The notes: generated by a model from the sequence alone, not told the origin. DNA of 64,000 nt from Rhizobiales bacterium 62-47 (GCA_001899255.1 MKVX01000006.1:62001-126000); one strand, 5' to 3'; numbered from the stretch's first letter, positions 44,031 to 54,085 are shown. Made by a program: numbers and translations.

Positions 44031-45731
44031 ATGCCCCATCCGGGAGAGCAGTTCTATCCGGAAGGCGTATGTTGGGACGTACCGCTGCCGAGCGGCACGT
44101 TGCCCGATCTGTTGAGTCAGGCGGTCGCGAATTACGGTTCGCGGCCGGCACTGGAATTTCGCGATCGCCCGATCGGCTTTACCGAGCTTGAGGAGCGGGT
44201 CGAGCAGGCGGCGGCGGCGTTGCTGCGCGCCGGTTACGGCAAGGGCAGCACCATCGCGCTGTTTCTGGGCAATTCGCCGGATCATCCGATCAACTTCTTC
44301 GGTGCGTTGAAGGCGGGTGCACGGCTGGTGCATCTGTCGCCGCTCGATGGCGAGATCGCGCTGTCGCATAAACTCACCGACAGCGGCGCGCGCGTGCTGG
44401 TCACCAGCAATCTGGCGGCGCTGTTGCCGATGGCGCTGAAGTTCGTCGCCAAGGGGCTGCTGGACCGGCTGATCGTCTGCGAGGATGATGACTGGGGCGC
44501 AGTAGGCACGCCGCAGGCGGCGCTGCCGGACGATCCGCGCGTGGTGACGTTCAAGCAGTTCGTTGCCGGTGCGACGTCGCCGCATGCGTGGCCTGCGATC
44601 GACGCCGAAGAGGTCGCACTGCTGCAATACACCGGCGGCACCACCGGCCTGCCGAAAGGCGCCATGCTGAGCCACCGCAATCTCACCTCGGCGGTGTCGA
44701 TCTACGATGTCTGGGGCGCCAAGGCGCGCGCCGAGCGCAACACCATCGAGCGCGTCATCTGCGTGCTGCCGCTGTTTCACATCTATGCGCTGACGGTGAT
44801 CCTGCTGCGCTGCCTCAAATACGGCGACCTGATTTCGCTGCATCAGCGCTTCGACGTCAACGCGGTGCTGCGCGACATTGAAGTGAAGCGCGCCACGGCG
44901 TTTCCGGGCGTTCCGACGATGTGGATCGCGCTCGCCAACGATCCGACGCTGGAAAGCCGCGATCTGTCGTCGCTGGCGGCGGCAGGCTCCGGCGGCGCGC
45001 CGCTGCCGGTCGAAGTCGCCAAGGTGTTCGAACGCAAGACCGGCCTGACCTTGAAGAGCGGCTGGGGTATGACCGAAACCTGTTCGCCGGGCACTGGCCA
45101 TCCGCCGGTGGGGCCGGACAAGCCGGGCTCGATCGGCTTGATGTTGCCGGGCATCGAACTCGATGTGGTGGCGCTCGACGATCCGACGCGTACGTTGCCG
45201 CCGGGCGAGGTCGGAGAAATCCGCATCAAGGGGCCGAACGTCACGCGCGGCTACTGGAACCGGCCGCAGGAAACCGCCGAAGCCTTTGTCGGCGACCGTT
45301 TTCTCACCGGCGATATCGGCTACATGGATCCCGACGGTTATTTCTATCTGGTCGATCGCAAGAAGGACATGATCATCTCCGGCGGCTTCAACGTCTATCC
45401 GCAGATGATCGAGCAGGCGATCTACACCCATCCCGCCGTGCATGAAGTGCTGGTGATCGGCATTGCCGACGATTATCGCGGCGAGGCTGCCAAGGCCTTC
45501 ATCGCCTTGAAGCCGGGCGCCGCGCCCTTCACGCGGGACGAACTGCGCGGCTTCCTGACCGGCAAGCTCGGCAAGCACGAATTGCCGGCGGCGCTGGAAT
45601 TCGTCGATCAACTGCCGCGCACCGCGGTCGGCAAATTGTCACGCCACGAATTGCGCACGCAACAACCCGCCACGATATCCGCAAAGATATGCGAACACCC
45701 CCGTCAACATGCAACAGGAGGTCGCTCATGA
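44031..45731 (+). CDS. pimA: Dicarboxylate/fatty acid CoA ligase
   Basis: A 566-residue ANL ligase that makes the CoA thioester feeding the operon. Motifs are the P-loop [32 protein letters not shown], the A8-like [16 protein letters not shown] and the C-terminal lysine region [11 protein letters not shown]. It starts 4 bp after pimF and overlaps pimB by the ATGA arrangement. The last about 28 residues are low in conserved motifs and extend into the pimB ribosome binding site. It is closer in type to the FadD at 59211 than to the feruloyl-CoA-synthase-like enzymes. Confidence 0.9.
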   Translation: MPHPGEQFYPEGVCWDVPLPSGTLPDLLSQAVANYGSRPALEFRDRPIGFTELEERVEQAAAALLRAGYGKGSTIALFLGNSPDHPINFFGALKAGARLVHLSPLDGEIALSHKLTDSGARVLVTSNLAALLPMALKFVAKGLLDRLIVCEDDDWGAVGTPQAALPDDPRVVTFKQFVAGATSPHAWPAIDAEEVALLQYTGGTTGLPKGAMLSHRNLTSAVSIYDVWGAKARAERNTIERVICVLPLFHIYALTVILLRCLKYGDLISLHQRFDVNAVLRDIEVKRATAFPGVPTMWIALANDPTLESRDLSSLAAAGSGGAPLPVEVAKVFERKTGLTLKSGWGMTETCSPGTGHPPVGPDKPGSIGLMLPGIELDVVALDDPTRTLPPGEVGEIRIKGPNVTRGYWNRPQETAEAFVGDRFLTGDIGYMDPDGYFYLVDRKKDMIISGGFNVYPQMIEQAIYTHPAVHEVLVIGIADDYRGEAAKAFIALKPGAAPFTRDELRGFLTGKLGKHELPAALEFVDQLPRTAVGKLSRHELRTQQPATISAKICEHPRQHATGGRS

Positions 45732-46915
45732 CCGAAGCCGTTATCGTTTCCACCGCCCGCACACCGATCGGCAAGGCCTATCGCGGCGCCCTCAACAACA
45801 CCGAAGGCCCGACCATGCTGGGCCACGCCATCTCGCACGCGCTGTCGCGCGCCAAGGTCGATGGCGCCGAGGTCGAAGACGTGGTGATGGGCTGCGCGAT
45901 GCAGCAGGGCACCACCGGCGGCAACGTCGCGCGCAAGGCGCTGCTGCGCGCCGGCGTGCCGGTGACGGCGGGCGGCACCACGATCGATCGTCAATGCGCT
46001 TCCGGCCTGCAGGCCATTGCGCTGGCGGCGCGCTCGGTGCTGTTCGACGGCGTTGAGATCGCGGTCGGCGGCGGCGGTGAGTCCATCAGCCTGGTGCAAA
46101 ACGATCACGCCAACAAGTTCCACATCATTGATCCGGAACTGGTGGCGATCAAGAAAGACGTCTACATGCCGATGCTCGACACCGCCGAAGTGGTGGCGAA
46201 GCGCTACAATATTTCGCGCGAGGCGCAGGACGAGTATTCGCTGGAGAGTCAGCGCCGCACCGCGGCTGCGCAGCAGGGCGGCAAGTTCAACGACGAACTG
46301 GCGCCGATCTCGACCAAGATGGCGGTTGCCGACAAGGCCACCGGCGAGGTGTCGTTCAAGGACGTGACGCTGTCCAAGGACGAAGGTCCGCGCCCGGAAA
46401 CCACGGCGGAAGGTCTCGCCAGCCTGAAGGCAGTGCGCGGTGACGGCTTCACCATCACCGCCGGCAACGCCAGCCAGCTCTCCGATGGCGCCAGCGCCAC
46501 CGTCATCATGACCGACAAGCTGGCGGCGCAGCGCGGCCTCAAGCCGCTCGGCATTTTCCGCGGCTTCGTCGCCGCCGGTTGCGAGCCGGACGAGATGGGC
46601 ATCGGCCCGGTGTTCGCGATTCCGCGCCTGCTCAAGCGCCACGGTCTCAAGATCGACGACATCGATCTGTGGGAGCTCAACGAAGCCTTCGCCGTGCAGG
46701 TGCTGTATTGCCGCGACAAGCTCGGCATCGATCCGGAAAAACTCAACGTCAATGGCGGCTCGATTGCGGTCGGTCATCCGTATGGCATGACCGGCGCGCG
46801 CCTCACCGGCCACATCCTGTTCGAAGGCCGCCGCCGCAAGGCGAAGTACGGCGTCGTCACCATGTGCGTCGGCGGCGGCATGGGCGCGGCCGGCCTGTTC
46901 GAGTTCGTGCACTGA
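45728..46915 (+). CDS. pimB: Acetyl-CoA acyltransferase (thiolase)
   Basis: A 395-residue thiolase cleaving the 3-ketoacyl-CoA made by PimF. Cys90 sits in TIDRQCASG, the His in [16 protein letters not shown] and the second Cys in [13 protein letters not shown] 45728 follows AGGAGG and overlaps the pimA stop (ATGA). A palindromic repeat (R2) follows before pimC. It shares the family with, but is not closely similar to, the thiolase at 880. Confidence 0.93.
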   Translation: MTEAVIVSTARTPIGKAYRGALNNTEGPTMLGHAISHALSRAKVDGAEVEDVVMGCAMQQGTTGGNVARKALLRAGVPVTAGGTTIDRQCASGLQAIALAARSVLFDGVEIAVGGGGESISLVQNDHANKFHIIDPELVAIKKDVYMPMLDTAEVVAKRYNISREAQDEYSLESQRRTAAAQQGGKFNDELAPISTKMAVADKATGEVSFKDVTLSKDEGPRPETTAEGLASLKAVRGDGFTITAGNASQLSDGASATVIMTDKLAAQRGLKPLGIFRGFVAAGCEPDEMGIGPVFAIPRLLKRHGLKIDDIDLWELNEAFAVQVLYCRDKLGIDPEKLNVNGGSIAVGHPYGMTGARLTGHILFEGRRRKAKYGVVTMCVGGGMGAAGLFEFVH

Positions 46916-46934
46916 TTTCGTTGCAACCTTTCTT

Positions 46935-47016
46935 CGTCATTGCGAGCGAAGCGAAGCAATCCAGAACCAGAAAACGAGAACCGGATTGCTTCGTCGCTTC
47001 GCTCCTCGCAATGACG
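46935..47016. repeat. Intergenic palindromic repeat, family R2
   Basis: CGTCATTGCGAGCGAAGCG and CGCTCCTCGCAATGACG ends, with AGCAATCCAG and CCGGATTGCTTCG inside; very close to the copy at 6726-6808. Lies in the pimB-pimC gap. Confidence 0.8.
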
Positions 47017-47050
47017 TTGTGAAAACCGACAGTATTTGAGGAGTCCCATC

Positions 47051-48241
47051 ATGGATCTCAGTCTCACCAAGGAAGAACAGGCATTTCGCGATGAAGTCCG
47101 CGCCTTCTTCCGCGACAACGTTCCTCCCGCCATCAAGAAGAAGCTGCAGGAGAACCGCCACACCACCAAGCAGGACATGGTCGACTGGACCCGCATCCTG
47201 CACAAGAAGGGCTGGGCGGTGGCGCATTGGCCCAAGGAATGGGGCGGCACAGGCTGGACCCCGGTGCAGCAGTACATCTTCAATGAAGAGCTGCAGGCCA
47301 CACCCGCACCTGCGCCGCTGCCGTTCGGCGTCAACATGGTCGGCCCGGTGATCTACACCTTCGGCAGCGAGGCGCAGAAGAAGCACTATCTGCCGCGTAT
47401 CGCCGATCTCACCGACTGGTGGTGTCAGGGCTTCTCCGAGCCGGGCTCGGGGTCGGACCTCGCGTCGCTGAAGACCAAGGCCGAGCGCAAGGGCGATAAA
47501 TACATCGTCAACGGTCAGAAGACCTGGACGACCCTGGCGCAGCATGCCGACTGGATCTTCTGCCTGGTGCGCACCGATCCGGCGGCGAAGAAGCAGCAGG
47601 GCATTTCGTTCCTGTTGATAGACATGAAGTCCAAGGGCATCACGGTGCGCCCGATCATCACCATCGAAGGCGGGCACGAGGTCAACGAGGTGTTCTTCGA
47701 TGACGTCGAGGTGCCGGTCGAAAATCTCGTCGGCGAAGAGAACAAGGGCTGGGATTACGCCAAGTTCCTGCTCGGCAACGAGCGTACCAACATCGCCCGC
47801 GTCGGTGCTTCCAAGGAACGCATCCGTCGTATCAAGGAATTGGCCGCGAGTGTGCAGTCCGGCGGCAAACCGGTGCTCGAGGACCAGAAGTTTCGCGAGA
47901 AGCTGGCGGCGGTCGAGATCGAGCTTAAGGCGCTCGAACTGACGCAGATGCGCGTCGTCGCCAACGAAGGCAAGCACGGCAAGGGCAAGCCGGATCCGGC
48001 GTCGTCGATCCTCAAGATCAAGGGCTCGGAAATCCAGCAGTCGACCACCGAGTTGCTGATGGATGTCATCGGTCCGTTCGCAGCGCCCTACGACGTGCAT
48101 GGCGACGACGGCAGCAACGAAACCATGGACTGGACCGCGCAGATCGCGCCGACCTATTTCAACTACCGCAAGGTGTCGATCTACGGCGGCTCCAACGAGA
48201 TCCAGCGCAACATCATCACCAAGGCAGTGCTGGGGCTGTAG
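47051..48241 (+). CDS. pimC: Acyl-CoA dehydrogenase, large-type subunit
   Basis: A 396-residue acyl-CoA dehydrogenase. It starts MDLSLTKEEQAFRDEVRAFF; the FAD region is QGFSEPGSGSDLASL, the middle domain NGQKTWTTLAQHADW, and the C-terminus SIYGGSNEIQRNIITKAVLGL. The position of the medium-chain catalytic Glu (YEGT) is Gly here (YGGS). In R. palustris, PimC and PimD are described as large and small dehydrogenase subunits that probably act together. ATG 47051 follows GAGGAG with repeat R2 upstream. Confidence 0.92.
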   Translation: MDLSLTKEEQAFRDEVRAFFRDNVPPAIKKKLQENRHTTKQDMVDWTRILHKKGWAVAHWPKEWGGTGWTPVQQYIFNEELQATPAPAPLPFGVNMVGPVIYTFGSEAQKKHYLPRIADLTDWWCQGFSEPGSGSDLASLKTKAERKGDKYIVNGQKTWTTLAQHADWIFCLVRTDPAAKKQQGISFLLIDMKSKGITVRPIITIEGGHEVNEVFFDDVEVPVENLVGEENKGWDYAKFLLGNERTNIARVGASKERIRRIKELAASVQSGGKPVLEDQKFREKLAAVEIELKALELTQMRVVANEGKHGKGKPDPASSILKIKGSEIQQSTTELLMDVIGPFAAPYDVHGDDGSNETMDWTAQIAPTYFNYRKVSIYGGSNEIQRNIITKAVLGL

Positions 48242-48251
48242 TCCCCACACC

Positions 48252-48355
48252 GTCATTCCGGGGCGCGAGTTCTTCACGAGCGAACCCGGAATCCATCACT
48301 ACCGCCGGGAGTATGGATTCCGGGCCTGCGCCAAGAGGGCGCATCCCGGAATGAC
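48252..48355. repeat. Intergenic palindromic repeat, family R4
   Basis: GTCATTCCGGGGCGCGAG at the left, CATCCCGGAATGAC at the right, and the inner CCCGGAATCCAT/ATGGATTCCGGG pair. It lies in the pimC-pimD gap and matches 18339-18445. Confidence 0.8.
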
Positions 48356-48410
48356 AGCCGGTCCGGATTTTTGGGGGCCTCGATCGCCCCAGTAGTTTGA
48401 GGAAAGCAAC

Positions 48411-49553
48411 ATGGATTTTGATCTGTCCGAGGAGCAACGGCTTCTCAAGGAAAGCATCGACGGTCTTCTCAAGGCGTCCTACGACTTCGATCAGCGCAAG
48501 AAATACGGCGCGGAGAAGGGCGGCTGGAGCAAGACGGTGTGGGGCAAGCTGGCGGAGCAGGGCCTGCTCGGTCTGCCGTTTTCCGAGGATGACGGCGGCT
48601 TCGGCGCCGGCGCAGTGGAAACCATGATCGTCATGGAAGCGCTGGGCCGCGCGCTGGTGCTCGAACCTTTTCTCGCCACAGTGGTGCTGGGCGGTGGCTT
48701 CCTGCGTCGTGGCGGTTCAGCCGCGCAGAAGGAAGCCTATATTCCGGGCATCATCGACGGCAGCAAGACACTGGCCTTCGCGCAGCTCGAGAAGAATTCG
48801 CGTTACGATCTCGGCGATGTCAGTACCACCGCCAAGAAAAAAGGCGACGGCTGGGTGATCGACGGCGAGAAGTACGTCGTGCTCAACGGCGAAACCGCCG
48901 ATACGCTGATCGTGACCGCGCGCACCAAGGGCCAGCAGACCGATCGCAACGGCATCGGCGTGTTCCTGGTGCCTCGCGATGTCAAGGGCGTCAGTGTCAA
49001 TGGCTATCCGACGCAGGATGGCATGCATGCCGCCGACATCACCTTCACCGGCGTCGAGGTCGGCGCCGATGCCGCGATCGGCGATCCGGACAACGGCCTG
49101 CCGCTGATCGAACAGGTGGTGGATGACGCGCGCATCGCGCTGTGTGCCGAAGCTGTCGGCGCCATGGAAGAGTCGTTGAAGATCACGGTCGAATATCTCA
49201 AGACGCGCAAGCAGTTCGGCGTGCCGATCGGCAGCTTCCAGACCCTGCAGCACCGTGCGGCCGATATGTTCGTCAATCTCGAACAGGCGCGAAGCATGGC
49301 GATGCTGGCGACGATGGCGAGCGATTTCGATGACGCCAAGGAGCGTGCGACGTCGGTGGCCGCCGCCAAGGTGCAGATCGGCAAATCGCTGAAGTTCGTC
49401 GGCCAGCAGTCGATCCAGCTGCATGGCGGCATCGGCATGACGATGGAAGCGTCGATCGGCCACTACTTCAAGCGGCTGTCGATCATCGAAAGCACGTTCG
49501 GCGACACGGACTATCACTTGAGCCGCGTCAGCGCCGCCGGCGGGTTGATCTAG
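48411..49553 (+). CDS. pimD: Acyl-CoA dehydrogenase, small-type subunit
   Basis: A 380-residue acyl-CoA dehydrogenase: MDFDLSEEQRLLKESIDGLL, GLPFSEDDGGFGAGAVET, the middle domain with GEKYVVLNGETADTLIVTAR and the C-terminal QLHGGIGMTMEASIGHYFKR. The canonical GGSDxxxL FAD segment is poorly kept, as in the 6833 enzyme, which fits a subunit partner of PimC. ATG 48411 follows GAGGAAAGC. It closes the recognised pim genes. A gene like pimE (enoyl-CoA hydratase in R. palustris as I recall) does not follow; an SDR does. Confidence 0.9.
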   Translation: MDFDLSEEQRLLKESIDGLLKASYDFDQRKKYGAEKGGWSKTVWGKLAEQGLLGLPFSEDDGGFGAGAVETMIVMEALGRALVLEPFLATVVLGGGFLRRGGSAAQKEAYIPGIIDGSKTLAFAQLEKNSRYDLGDVSTTAKKKGDGWVIDGEKYVVLNGETADTLIVTARTKGQQTDRNGIGVFLVPRDVKGVSVNGYPTQDGMHAADITFTGVEVGADAAIGDPDNGLPLIEQVVDDARIALCAEAVGAMEESLKITVEYLKTRKQFGVPIGSFQTLQHRAADMFVNLEQARSMAMLATMASDFDDAKERATSVAAAKVQIGKSLKFVGQQSIQLHGGIGMTMEASIGHYFKRLSIIESTFGDTDYHLSRVSAAGGLI

Positions 49554-49570
49554 GCGGCATGCGTGGCCCC

Positions 49571-49678
49571 CGTCACCCTGAGGTGCGCGCCCATTTGCGC
49601 GCCTCGAAGGGCGACGGCGGGAGGCCGCTTTCATAAACCATCCTTCGAGGCTCGCTTCGCTCGCACCTCAGGATGACG
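49571..49678. repeat. Intergenic palindromic repeat, family R3
   Basis: CGTCACCCTGAGGTGCG and CGCACCTCAGGATGACG ends with CTCGAAGGGCG and CATCCTTCGAGG inside. It lies between pimD and the SDR. Confidence 0.8.
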
Positions 49679-49701
49679 ATGTCCCGTGCGGAGAATATGA
49701 C

Positions 49702-50475
49702 ATGCACAACACGCCGTTCGATCTCACCGGCAAGGTTGCGGTTGTCACCGGATCGAGCCGCGGCATCGGTCGCGCCTCGGCCGAATTGCTGGCGCAGCTC
49801 GGCGCCAAGGTGGTGATTTCCAGCCGCAAGGCGGACGCATGCGAAGCGGTGGCGGAAGGAATCCGCAAGCAGGGCGGCGACGCGCACGTCATTGCCTGTA
49901 ATATCGCGCGGCGTAATGAGGTCGAAGCGCTGATCGATGGTTCGATCAGGCACTATGGCAAGATCGATATCCTGGTCTGCAATGCAGCGGTCAATCCCTA
50001 TTACGGCCCGCTGCTCGACATCACCGATGAAGCCTTCGACAAGATCATGGGCTCCAACGTCAAGAGCAACATCTGGCTGTGTGCGCTGGCGATCCCGCAG
50101 ATGGCGGCGCGGGGCAGTGGCTCGGTGGTCATCATCTCGTCGATCGGCGGCTTGCGCGGTTCGACGGTGATCGGCGCTTACGGCATTTCCAAAGCGGCGG
50201 ATTTCGCGCTGTGTCGCAGCCTCGCCGGGGAATGGGGGCCAAAGGGCGTCCGCGTCAATTGCATCGCGCCGGGCCTGGTGAAAACCGACTTCGCCCGCGC
50301 GCTGTGGGAGGACGAGGCCAACCTGAAGCGCCGCACGGCGACAACGCCGCTGCGCCGGATCGGCGAGCCGCACGAGATCGCCGGCGCGGTGGCATATCTC
50401 GGCTCCGATGCCTCGACGTTCATGACCGGCCAGACCATCGTCATCGACGGTGGCGTCACCACCGCGTCGGTGTGA
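49702..50475 (+). CDS. SDR family oxidoreductase
   Basis: A 257-residue classical short-chain dehydrogenase. It has the cofactor motif VVTGSSRGIGRA, CNAAVN, the catalytic serine in IISSIGG, YGISK as the YxxxK, and APGLVKTDFARAL. The Arg/Ser in the glycine motif favours neither NAD nor NADP clearly. It follows pimD after an R3 repeat and may be part of the operon, perhaps handling a hydroxyacyl intermediate; a stand-alone role is possible. It is not closely similar to the HSD10-like SDRs at 2921 and 25963. Confidence 0.9.
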   Translation: MHNTPFDLTGKVAVVTGSSRGIGRASAELLAQLGAKVVISSRKADACEAVAEGIRKQGGDAHVIACNIARRNEVEALIDGSIRHYGKIDILVCNAAVNPYYGPLLDITDEAFDKIMGSNVKSNIWLCALAIPQMAARGSGSVVIISSIGGLRGSTVIGAYGISKAADFALCRSLAGEWGPKGVRVNCIAPGLVKTDFARALWEDEANLKRRTATTPLRRIGEPHEIAGAVAYLGSDASTFMTGQTIVIDGGVTTASV

Positions 50476-50493
50476 AAAGACGCAAGGCTAAGC

Positions 50494-50588
50494 CTCATCC
50501 GGATGAGCGATCTGTCGGTCGGATCGCGTTGCGAAGGATGACAACTCATGGTTCGAGACGGCGCTATCGCGCCTCCTCACCATGAGGA
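50494..50588. repeat. Intergenic palindromic repeat, family R3
   Basis: CTCATCCGGATGAGC hairpin and the GTTCGAGACGGCG...CTCCTCACCATGAGG end as in 10704-10794. It lies between convergent genes. Confidence 0.7.
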
Positions 50589-50619
50589 GCATCGCTTCTG
50601 CCTCTACGAACGACTACGC

Positions 50620-50910
50620 CTACTGCACGTCGATCTTGGTGATGGTCTTGCTGCCGCCAGCCTCGTTGAAGGTGAACGTCACCTTGTCTCCGGCATGCAC
50701 GGTATTCGACAGGCTGTTCTGAATCTTGAATTGTTCGATCGTGGCGCCGCCATTTGCGCCGACCGTGCCGCTTTGCGGCTGCTGGATCGAAATGGTCCCG
50801 TTGATCCGATCGATCACCGTCACCGTGCCGGTCAGCGCTTGCTCGGCCAGCGCCATCGATCCGGCGACCGTGAGCATGATGCCGGTCAGGATCGTTCGCA
50901 TCGGTCTCAT
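50620..50910 (-). CDS. Small exported CusF-like OB-fold protein lacking metal ligands
   Basis: A 96-residue protein with a signal peptide (MRPMRTILTGIMLTVAGSM, cleavage after ALA). The mature part TGTVTVIDRINGTISIQQ, then IEQFKIQN and AGDKVTFTF then ITKIDVQ, follows the strand order of periplasmic CusF-type copper chaperones. The CusF copper ligands (one His, one Trp, two Met in the central strands) are not present; the region reads SGTVGANGGATIEQF. It may be a structural relative with another role. ATG 50910 or 50901 are possible starts. Confidence 0.7.
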   Translation of the reverse strand: MRPMRTILTGIMLTVAGSMALAEQALTGTVTVIDRINGTISIQQPQSGTVGANGGATIEQFKIQNSLSNTVHAGDKVTFTFNEAGGSKTITKIDVQ

Positions 50911-51093
50911 GACCACTCTCCCGGTTGTTACGCAGTCGAGGATAAGCGCCGGGCTGGCCGGTTCGTTCCACGTTCGATGCCGGCGTGCTGATGGCGCCGC
51001 AGGTTTGCCGCCGCAATGCCACATATTGACCTTCGCCGCGCAATCCGGTTGCCTTGGCCTCAACGCCAGGGTCAAATCACCGGGAAACGCCGC

Positions 51094-52602
51094 ATGTCGT
51101 CTCATGTCCTCGCCATCGATCAAGGCACTACGTCGTCGCGCGCCATTGTGTTTCGCGGCGATATTTCCATCGCGGCGACAGCGCAGCAGGAATTCCCGCA
51201 GCATTTTCCGGCGTCAGGCTGGGTCGAGCACGAGCCGGACGACATCTGGCATTCGACGCTGGCGACCTGCCGCGAGGCGATGCAGAAGGCCAATGTGACG
51301 GCTCGCGATATCGCCGCCATCGGTATCACCAATCAGCGCGAAACGACGGTGGTGTGGGATCGCGCCACCGGCAAGGCTGTGCATCGCGCCATCGTCTGGC
51401 AGGATCGCCGCACCGCCGACGTCTGTGCGCAATTGAAAGCCGAGGGGCACGAGCCGGAGATTTCGGCGCGGACAGGTCTCATCGTCGATCCGTACTTCTC
51501 CGGCACCAAGGTGGCCTGGATTCTGGATCACGTGCCCGGCGCGCGCGCGCGCGCCGAGCGCGGCGAACTGCTGTTCGGCACCGTCGATTGCTATTTGCTG
51601 TGGCGGCTGACCGGCGGCAAGGTCCACGCCACCGACGCCACCAATGCGTCGCGCACGCTCTTGTTCAACATCCACCAGGGTGTGTGGGACGATACGCTGT
51701 TGACGATCTTGCGCGTGCCGCGCGCGATGCTGCCGCAGGTCAAGGATTCGTCGGCGCATTTTGGCGATTGCATCGCCGATCTGTTCGGCGGGCCGATTGC
51801 CGTGCGCGGCATCGCCGGCGATCAGCAGGCGGCGACCATCGGTCAGGCTTGCTTCACGCCCGGCATGATGAAATCGACCTACGGCACCGGTTGCTTTGCG
51901 CTGCTCAATACCGGCACCACGCCGGTGACATCGAAGAATAAATTGCTGACGACGATCGCCTATCAGCTGGACGGCAAGCGCACTTACGCGCTGGAAGGTT
52001 CGATCTTCGTTGCCGGGTCGGCAGTGCAGTGGCTGCGCGATGGCCTCAAGATCATCAAGAACGCCGCCGAAACCGGTCCGCTGGCCGATCAATCCGATTC
52101 GACGCAAGCGGTGTATCTGGTGCCGGCTTTCGTGGGCCTCGGCGCGCCCTACTGGAATCCGCGCGTGCGTGGTGGCCTGTTCGGCCTGACGCGCAACACC
52201 GGTCCGGCCGAACTCGCGCATGCCGCGCTGGAAAGCGTGTGCTACCAGACGCACGATCTGTGGGCGGCGATGCGTGCCGATTGGCCGGAAGCCAAGGCCG
52301 CCAATACCGTGCTGCGCGTCGATGGCGGCATGACGGCATCGGACTGGACGATGCAGCGACTCGCCGATCTGCTCGACGCGCCGGTGGATCGTCCGATGAT
52401 TCAGGAAACCACCGCGCTGGGCGCGGCCTATCTGGCAGGCCTGTCGGCCGGTGTTTACCCGGAGCCCGCCAAGTTCGCGGACAACTGGCGGCTCGAGCAT
52501 CGCTTCAAGCCGAACATGAGCGACGCCACGCGAACGCGGAAGCTGAAAGGCTGGGCGGCTGCAGTGCGCGGCGTGCTGGCCAGCGACGAGGGTGAAGGCT
52601 GA
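51094..52602 (+). CDS. glpK: Glycerol kinase
   Basis: A 502-residue FGGY kinase that phosphorylates glycerol with ATP to sn-glycerol 3-phosphate. It has the N-terminal phosphate loop [15 protein letters not shown], the glycerol-binding [25 protein letters not shown], the [16 protein letters not shown] segment, [12 protein letters not shown] and the C-terminal [13 protein letters not shown]. Length is standard. ATG 51094 is the family-typical start; upstream in-frame codons lack family sequence. No facilitator or dehydrogenase gene is nearby, so it appears monocistronic. Confidence 0.95.
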   Translation: MSSHVLAIDQGTTSSRAIVFRGDISIAATAQQEFPQHFPASGWVEHEPDDIWHSTLATCREAMQKANVTARDIAAIGITNQRETTVVWDRATGKAVHRAIVWQDRRTADVCAQLKAEGHEPEISARTGLIVDPYFSGTKVAWILDHVPGARARAERGELLFGTVDCYLLWRLTGGKVHATDATNASRTLLFNIHQGVWDDTLLTILRVPRAMLPQVKDSSAHFGDCIADLFGGPIAVRGIAGDQQAATIGQACFTPGMMKSTYGTGCFALLNTGTTPVTSKNKLLTTIAYQLDGKRTYALEGSIFVAGSAVQWLRDGLKIIKNAAETGPLADQSDSTQAVYLVPAFVGLGAPYWNPRVRGGLFGLTRNTGPAELAHAALESVCYQTHDLWAAMRADWPEAKAANTVLRVDGGMTASDWTMQRLADLLDAPVDRPMIQETTALGAAYLAGLSAGVYPEPAKFADNWRLEHRFKPNMSDATRTRKLKGWAAAVRGVLASDEGEG

Positions 52603-52747
52603 ACACAGGAGTCACTTTGCCGCAGCTGCACCTATCGTTGTGGCAAGTATCGTGTGCGAACTCGCTTGATCCTTCGGCGGGAAGCTGTACCAGATTGCTG
52701 TGAGCACAACGTGTTGTCTGAACGTGATTGCCGGGGAGGGATTTGCC

Positions 52748-53455
52748 ATGCTGAGCCGTCGTGCCTTCTGCAACTGCGCTTCGCTTGCCTTGTTCGCTGC
52801 CGCGTCGGGAAAAGCTCACGCCGCGGTTGGGGAATGCGCCGTGCTTACGCCGGCCTTGCAGAAGAGCGTCAGCCCAGCGGACGCGATCGCGCGCCTGCAG
52901 GCGGGTAACACACGCTTTTCCAGCGGCAAGACGATCAATTGCGATCTGATGCAGCAGGTGAAGGAAACTGCCGCAGCACAGGCGCCATTCGCCGCCGTTG
53001 TCGGCTGCATCGACTCGCGCGTGCCGCCTGAATTGGTGTTCGATCAGCGTATCGGCGACATCTTCTGCGCGCGGGTCGCGGGTAATTTCATCAATAACGA
53101 TATCATTGGCAGCCTCGAATTCGCCACCAAGGTTTCTGGCGCGCGCGCCATCGTGGTGCTTGGCCACAACGATTGCGGCGCCATCAAGGGCGCCGTCGAT
53201 CACGTCAAACTCGGTCACCTCACTGCAATGCTGACCAACATTGCGCCGGCCGTGGTGTCGACCAGGACGAGCGGCGACCGCAATTCGAAGAATGCGGCAT
53301 TCGTTTAGGCGGTGGCCGAAAACAACGTCAAGCTGAGTGTGGCGGCGCTGACGTCGCGAAGCTCGATTCTGAAAGGGCTCGTGACGGCGGGACAACTTCG
53401 CATCGTGGGAGCGATGCACGATCTTGCCACCGGACGAGTGACTTTCATGAGTTGA
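52748..53455 (+). pseudogene. Beta-carbonic anhydrase with Tat-type signal, interrupted by an in-frame amber stop
   Basis: The frame starts at ATG 52748 after GGGGAGGG. A Tat-like signal (SRRAFCNCASLALF) is followed by a beta-carbonic anhydrase with all zinc and catalytic residues: CIDSRVPPE and GHNDCGAIKG. TAG at 53306-53308 ends the protein at 186 residues. Directly after it the same frame continues with clear family C-terminus (AVAENNVKLSVAAL, then GQLRIVGAMHDLATGRVTF) to TGA at 53453. A one-base nonsense change is the simplest reading. The truncated protein lacks the C-terminal helix/strand needed for dimer packing, so it may be inactive unless the codon is read through. Confidence 0.85.
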
Positions 53456-53471
53456 CAGGTAAGGCATGACA

Positions 53472-53500
53472 AAATGGCCGGGCACAATGCCCGGCCATTT
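53472..53500. terminator. Bidirectional terminator between carbonic anhydrase and the exported protein
   Basis: AAATGGCCGGGCA and TGCCCGGCCATTT form a perfect 13-bp stem with a CAA loop. The A/T-rich stem ends allow function for both convergent genes. Confidence 0.8.
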
Positions 53501-53548
53501 GTTATTTGTCTCGTGCAGGAATGGCCGCGCTTGGCCGTGCCTTACCAA

Positions 53549-54085
53549 TTACTGGCAGATCTGCATCCGGCCCGCCGAATTCTTGAACCAGGTGCCCGGC
53601 TGACAAACGAAGCCGTTTCGTGCGGCGTAGCTCGGCGAATATTGCAGCGCTGTACCATCATAACGATAGGGGTCGTTGTAGCCGTAGCCGTAGCCGTAGG
53701 CGTAGTCCGGTCCGCGTGGGCCGTACGAGCCGGCGGCATAAGGGCCTGCGCCGAACGGCGCCGCGGCGATCGCGCCAGCCGTGCCAACCGCCGTCCCGGC
53801 GATTGCGCCAGCGGTTCCGATGGCGCCGCCCACGATGTTGCCGGTCACGTCGAGCGGTGCAAAGCCGGTATTCATCGGCCGATTCCACGTGTCGCGGTAC
53901 GCAGCGTTGCTGTTGCGGTAGTCGTCGCGATGCGACATCCGGCCAGAATGCTTGTGCATGTGCTTATGCGACATGTGTTTGCGCATGCTGCTATGCTTGG
54001 CGTCCTTTGCGGCAGCAGGGGTGATGGCCGGTGCGGCAACGAGCGCCGACGCCGCCAACGCGGCAACGATGAAACTCGACTTCAT
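53549..54085 (-). CDS. Exported His/Met-rich, glycine-zipper protein of unknown function
   Basis: A 178-residue secreted protein. The signal peptide (about residues 1-26) ends near PAAA. Next comes a short basic segment with many His and Met (SSMRKHMSHKHMHKHSG, about 32-48), then a Gly/Ala zipper (VGGAIGTAGAIAGTAVGTAG, about 85-105), a Gly/Tyr-rich stretch (YAYGYGYGYNDPYRY) and a Cys-containing C-terminus (FVCQPGTWFKNSAGRMQICQ). AAAGGAGG precedes ATG 54085. The zipper suggests outer-membrane or envelope association, and the His/Met stretch could bind metal. I do not recognise a family. Confidence 0.75.
   Translation of the reverse strand: MKSSFIVAALAASALVAAPAITPAAAKDAKHSSMRKHMSHKHMHKHSGRMSHRDDYRNSNAAYRDTWNRPMNTGFAPLDVTGNIVGGAIGTAGAIAGTAVGTAGAIAAAPFGAGPYAAGSYGPRGPDYAYGYGYGYNDPYRYDGTALQYSPSYAARNGFVCQPGTWFKNSAGRMQICQ

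Noticed and set aside
50911-51093. Riboswitch or leader gene before glpK
   Set aside because: No convincing conserved RNA structure, repressor box or small frame with a ribosome binding site could be seen.
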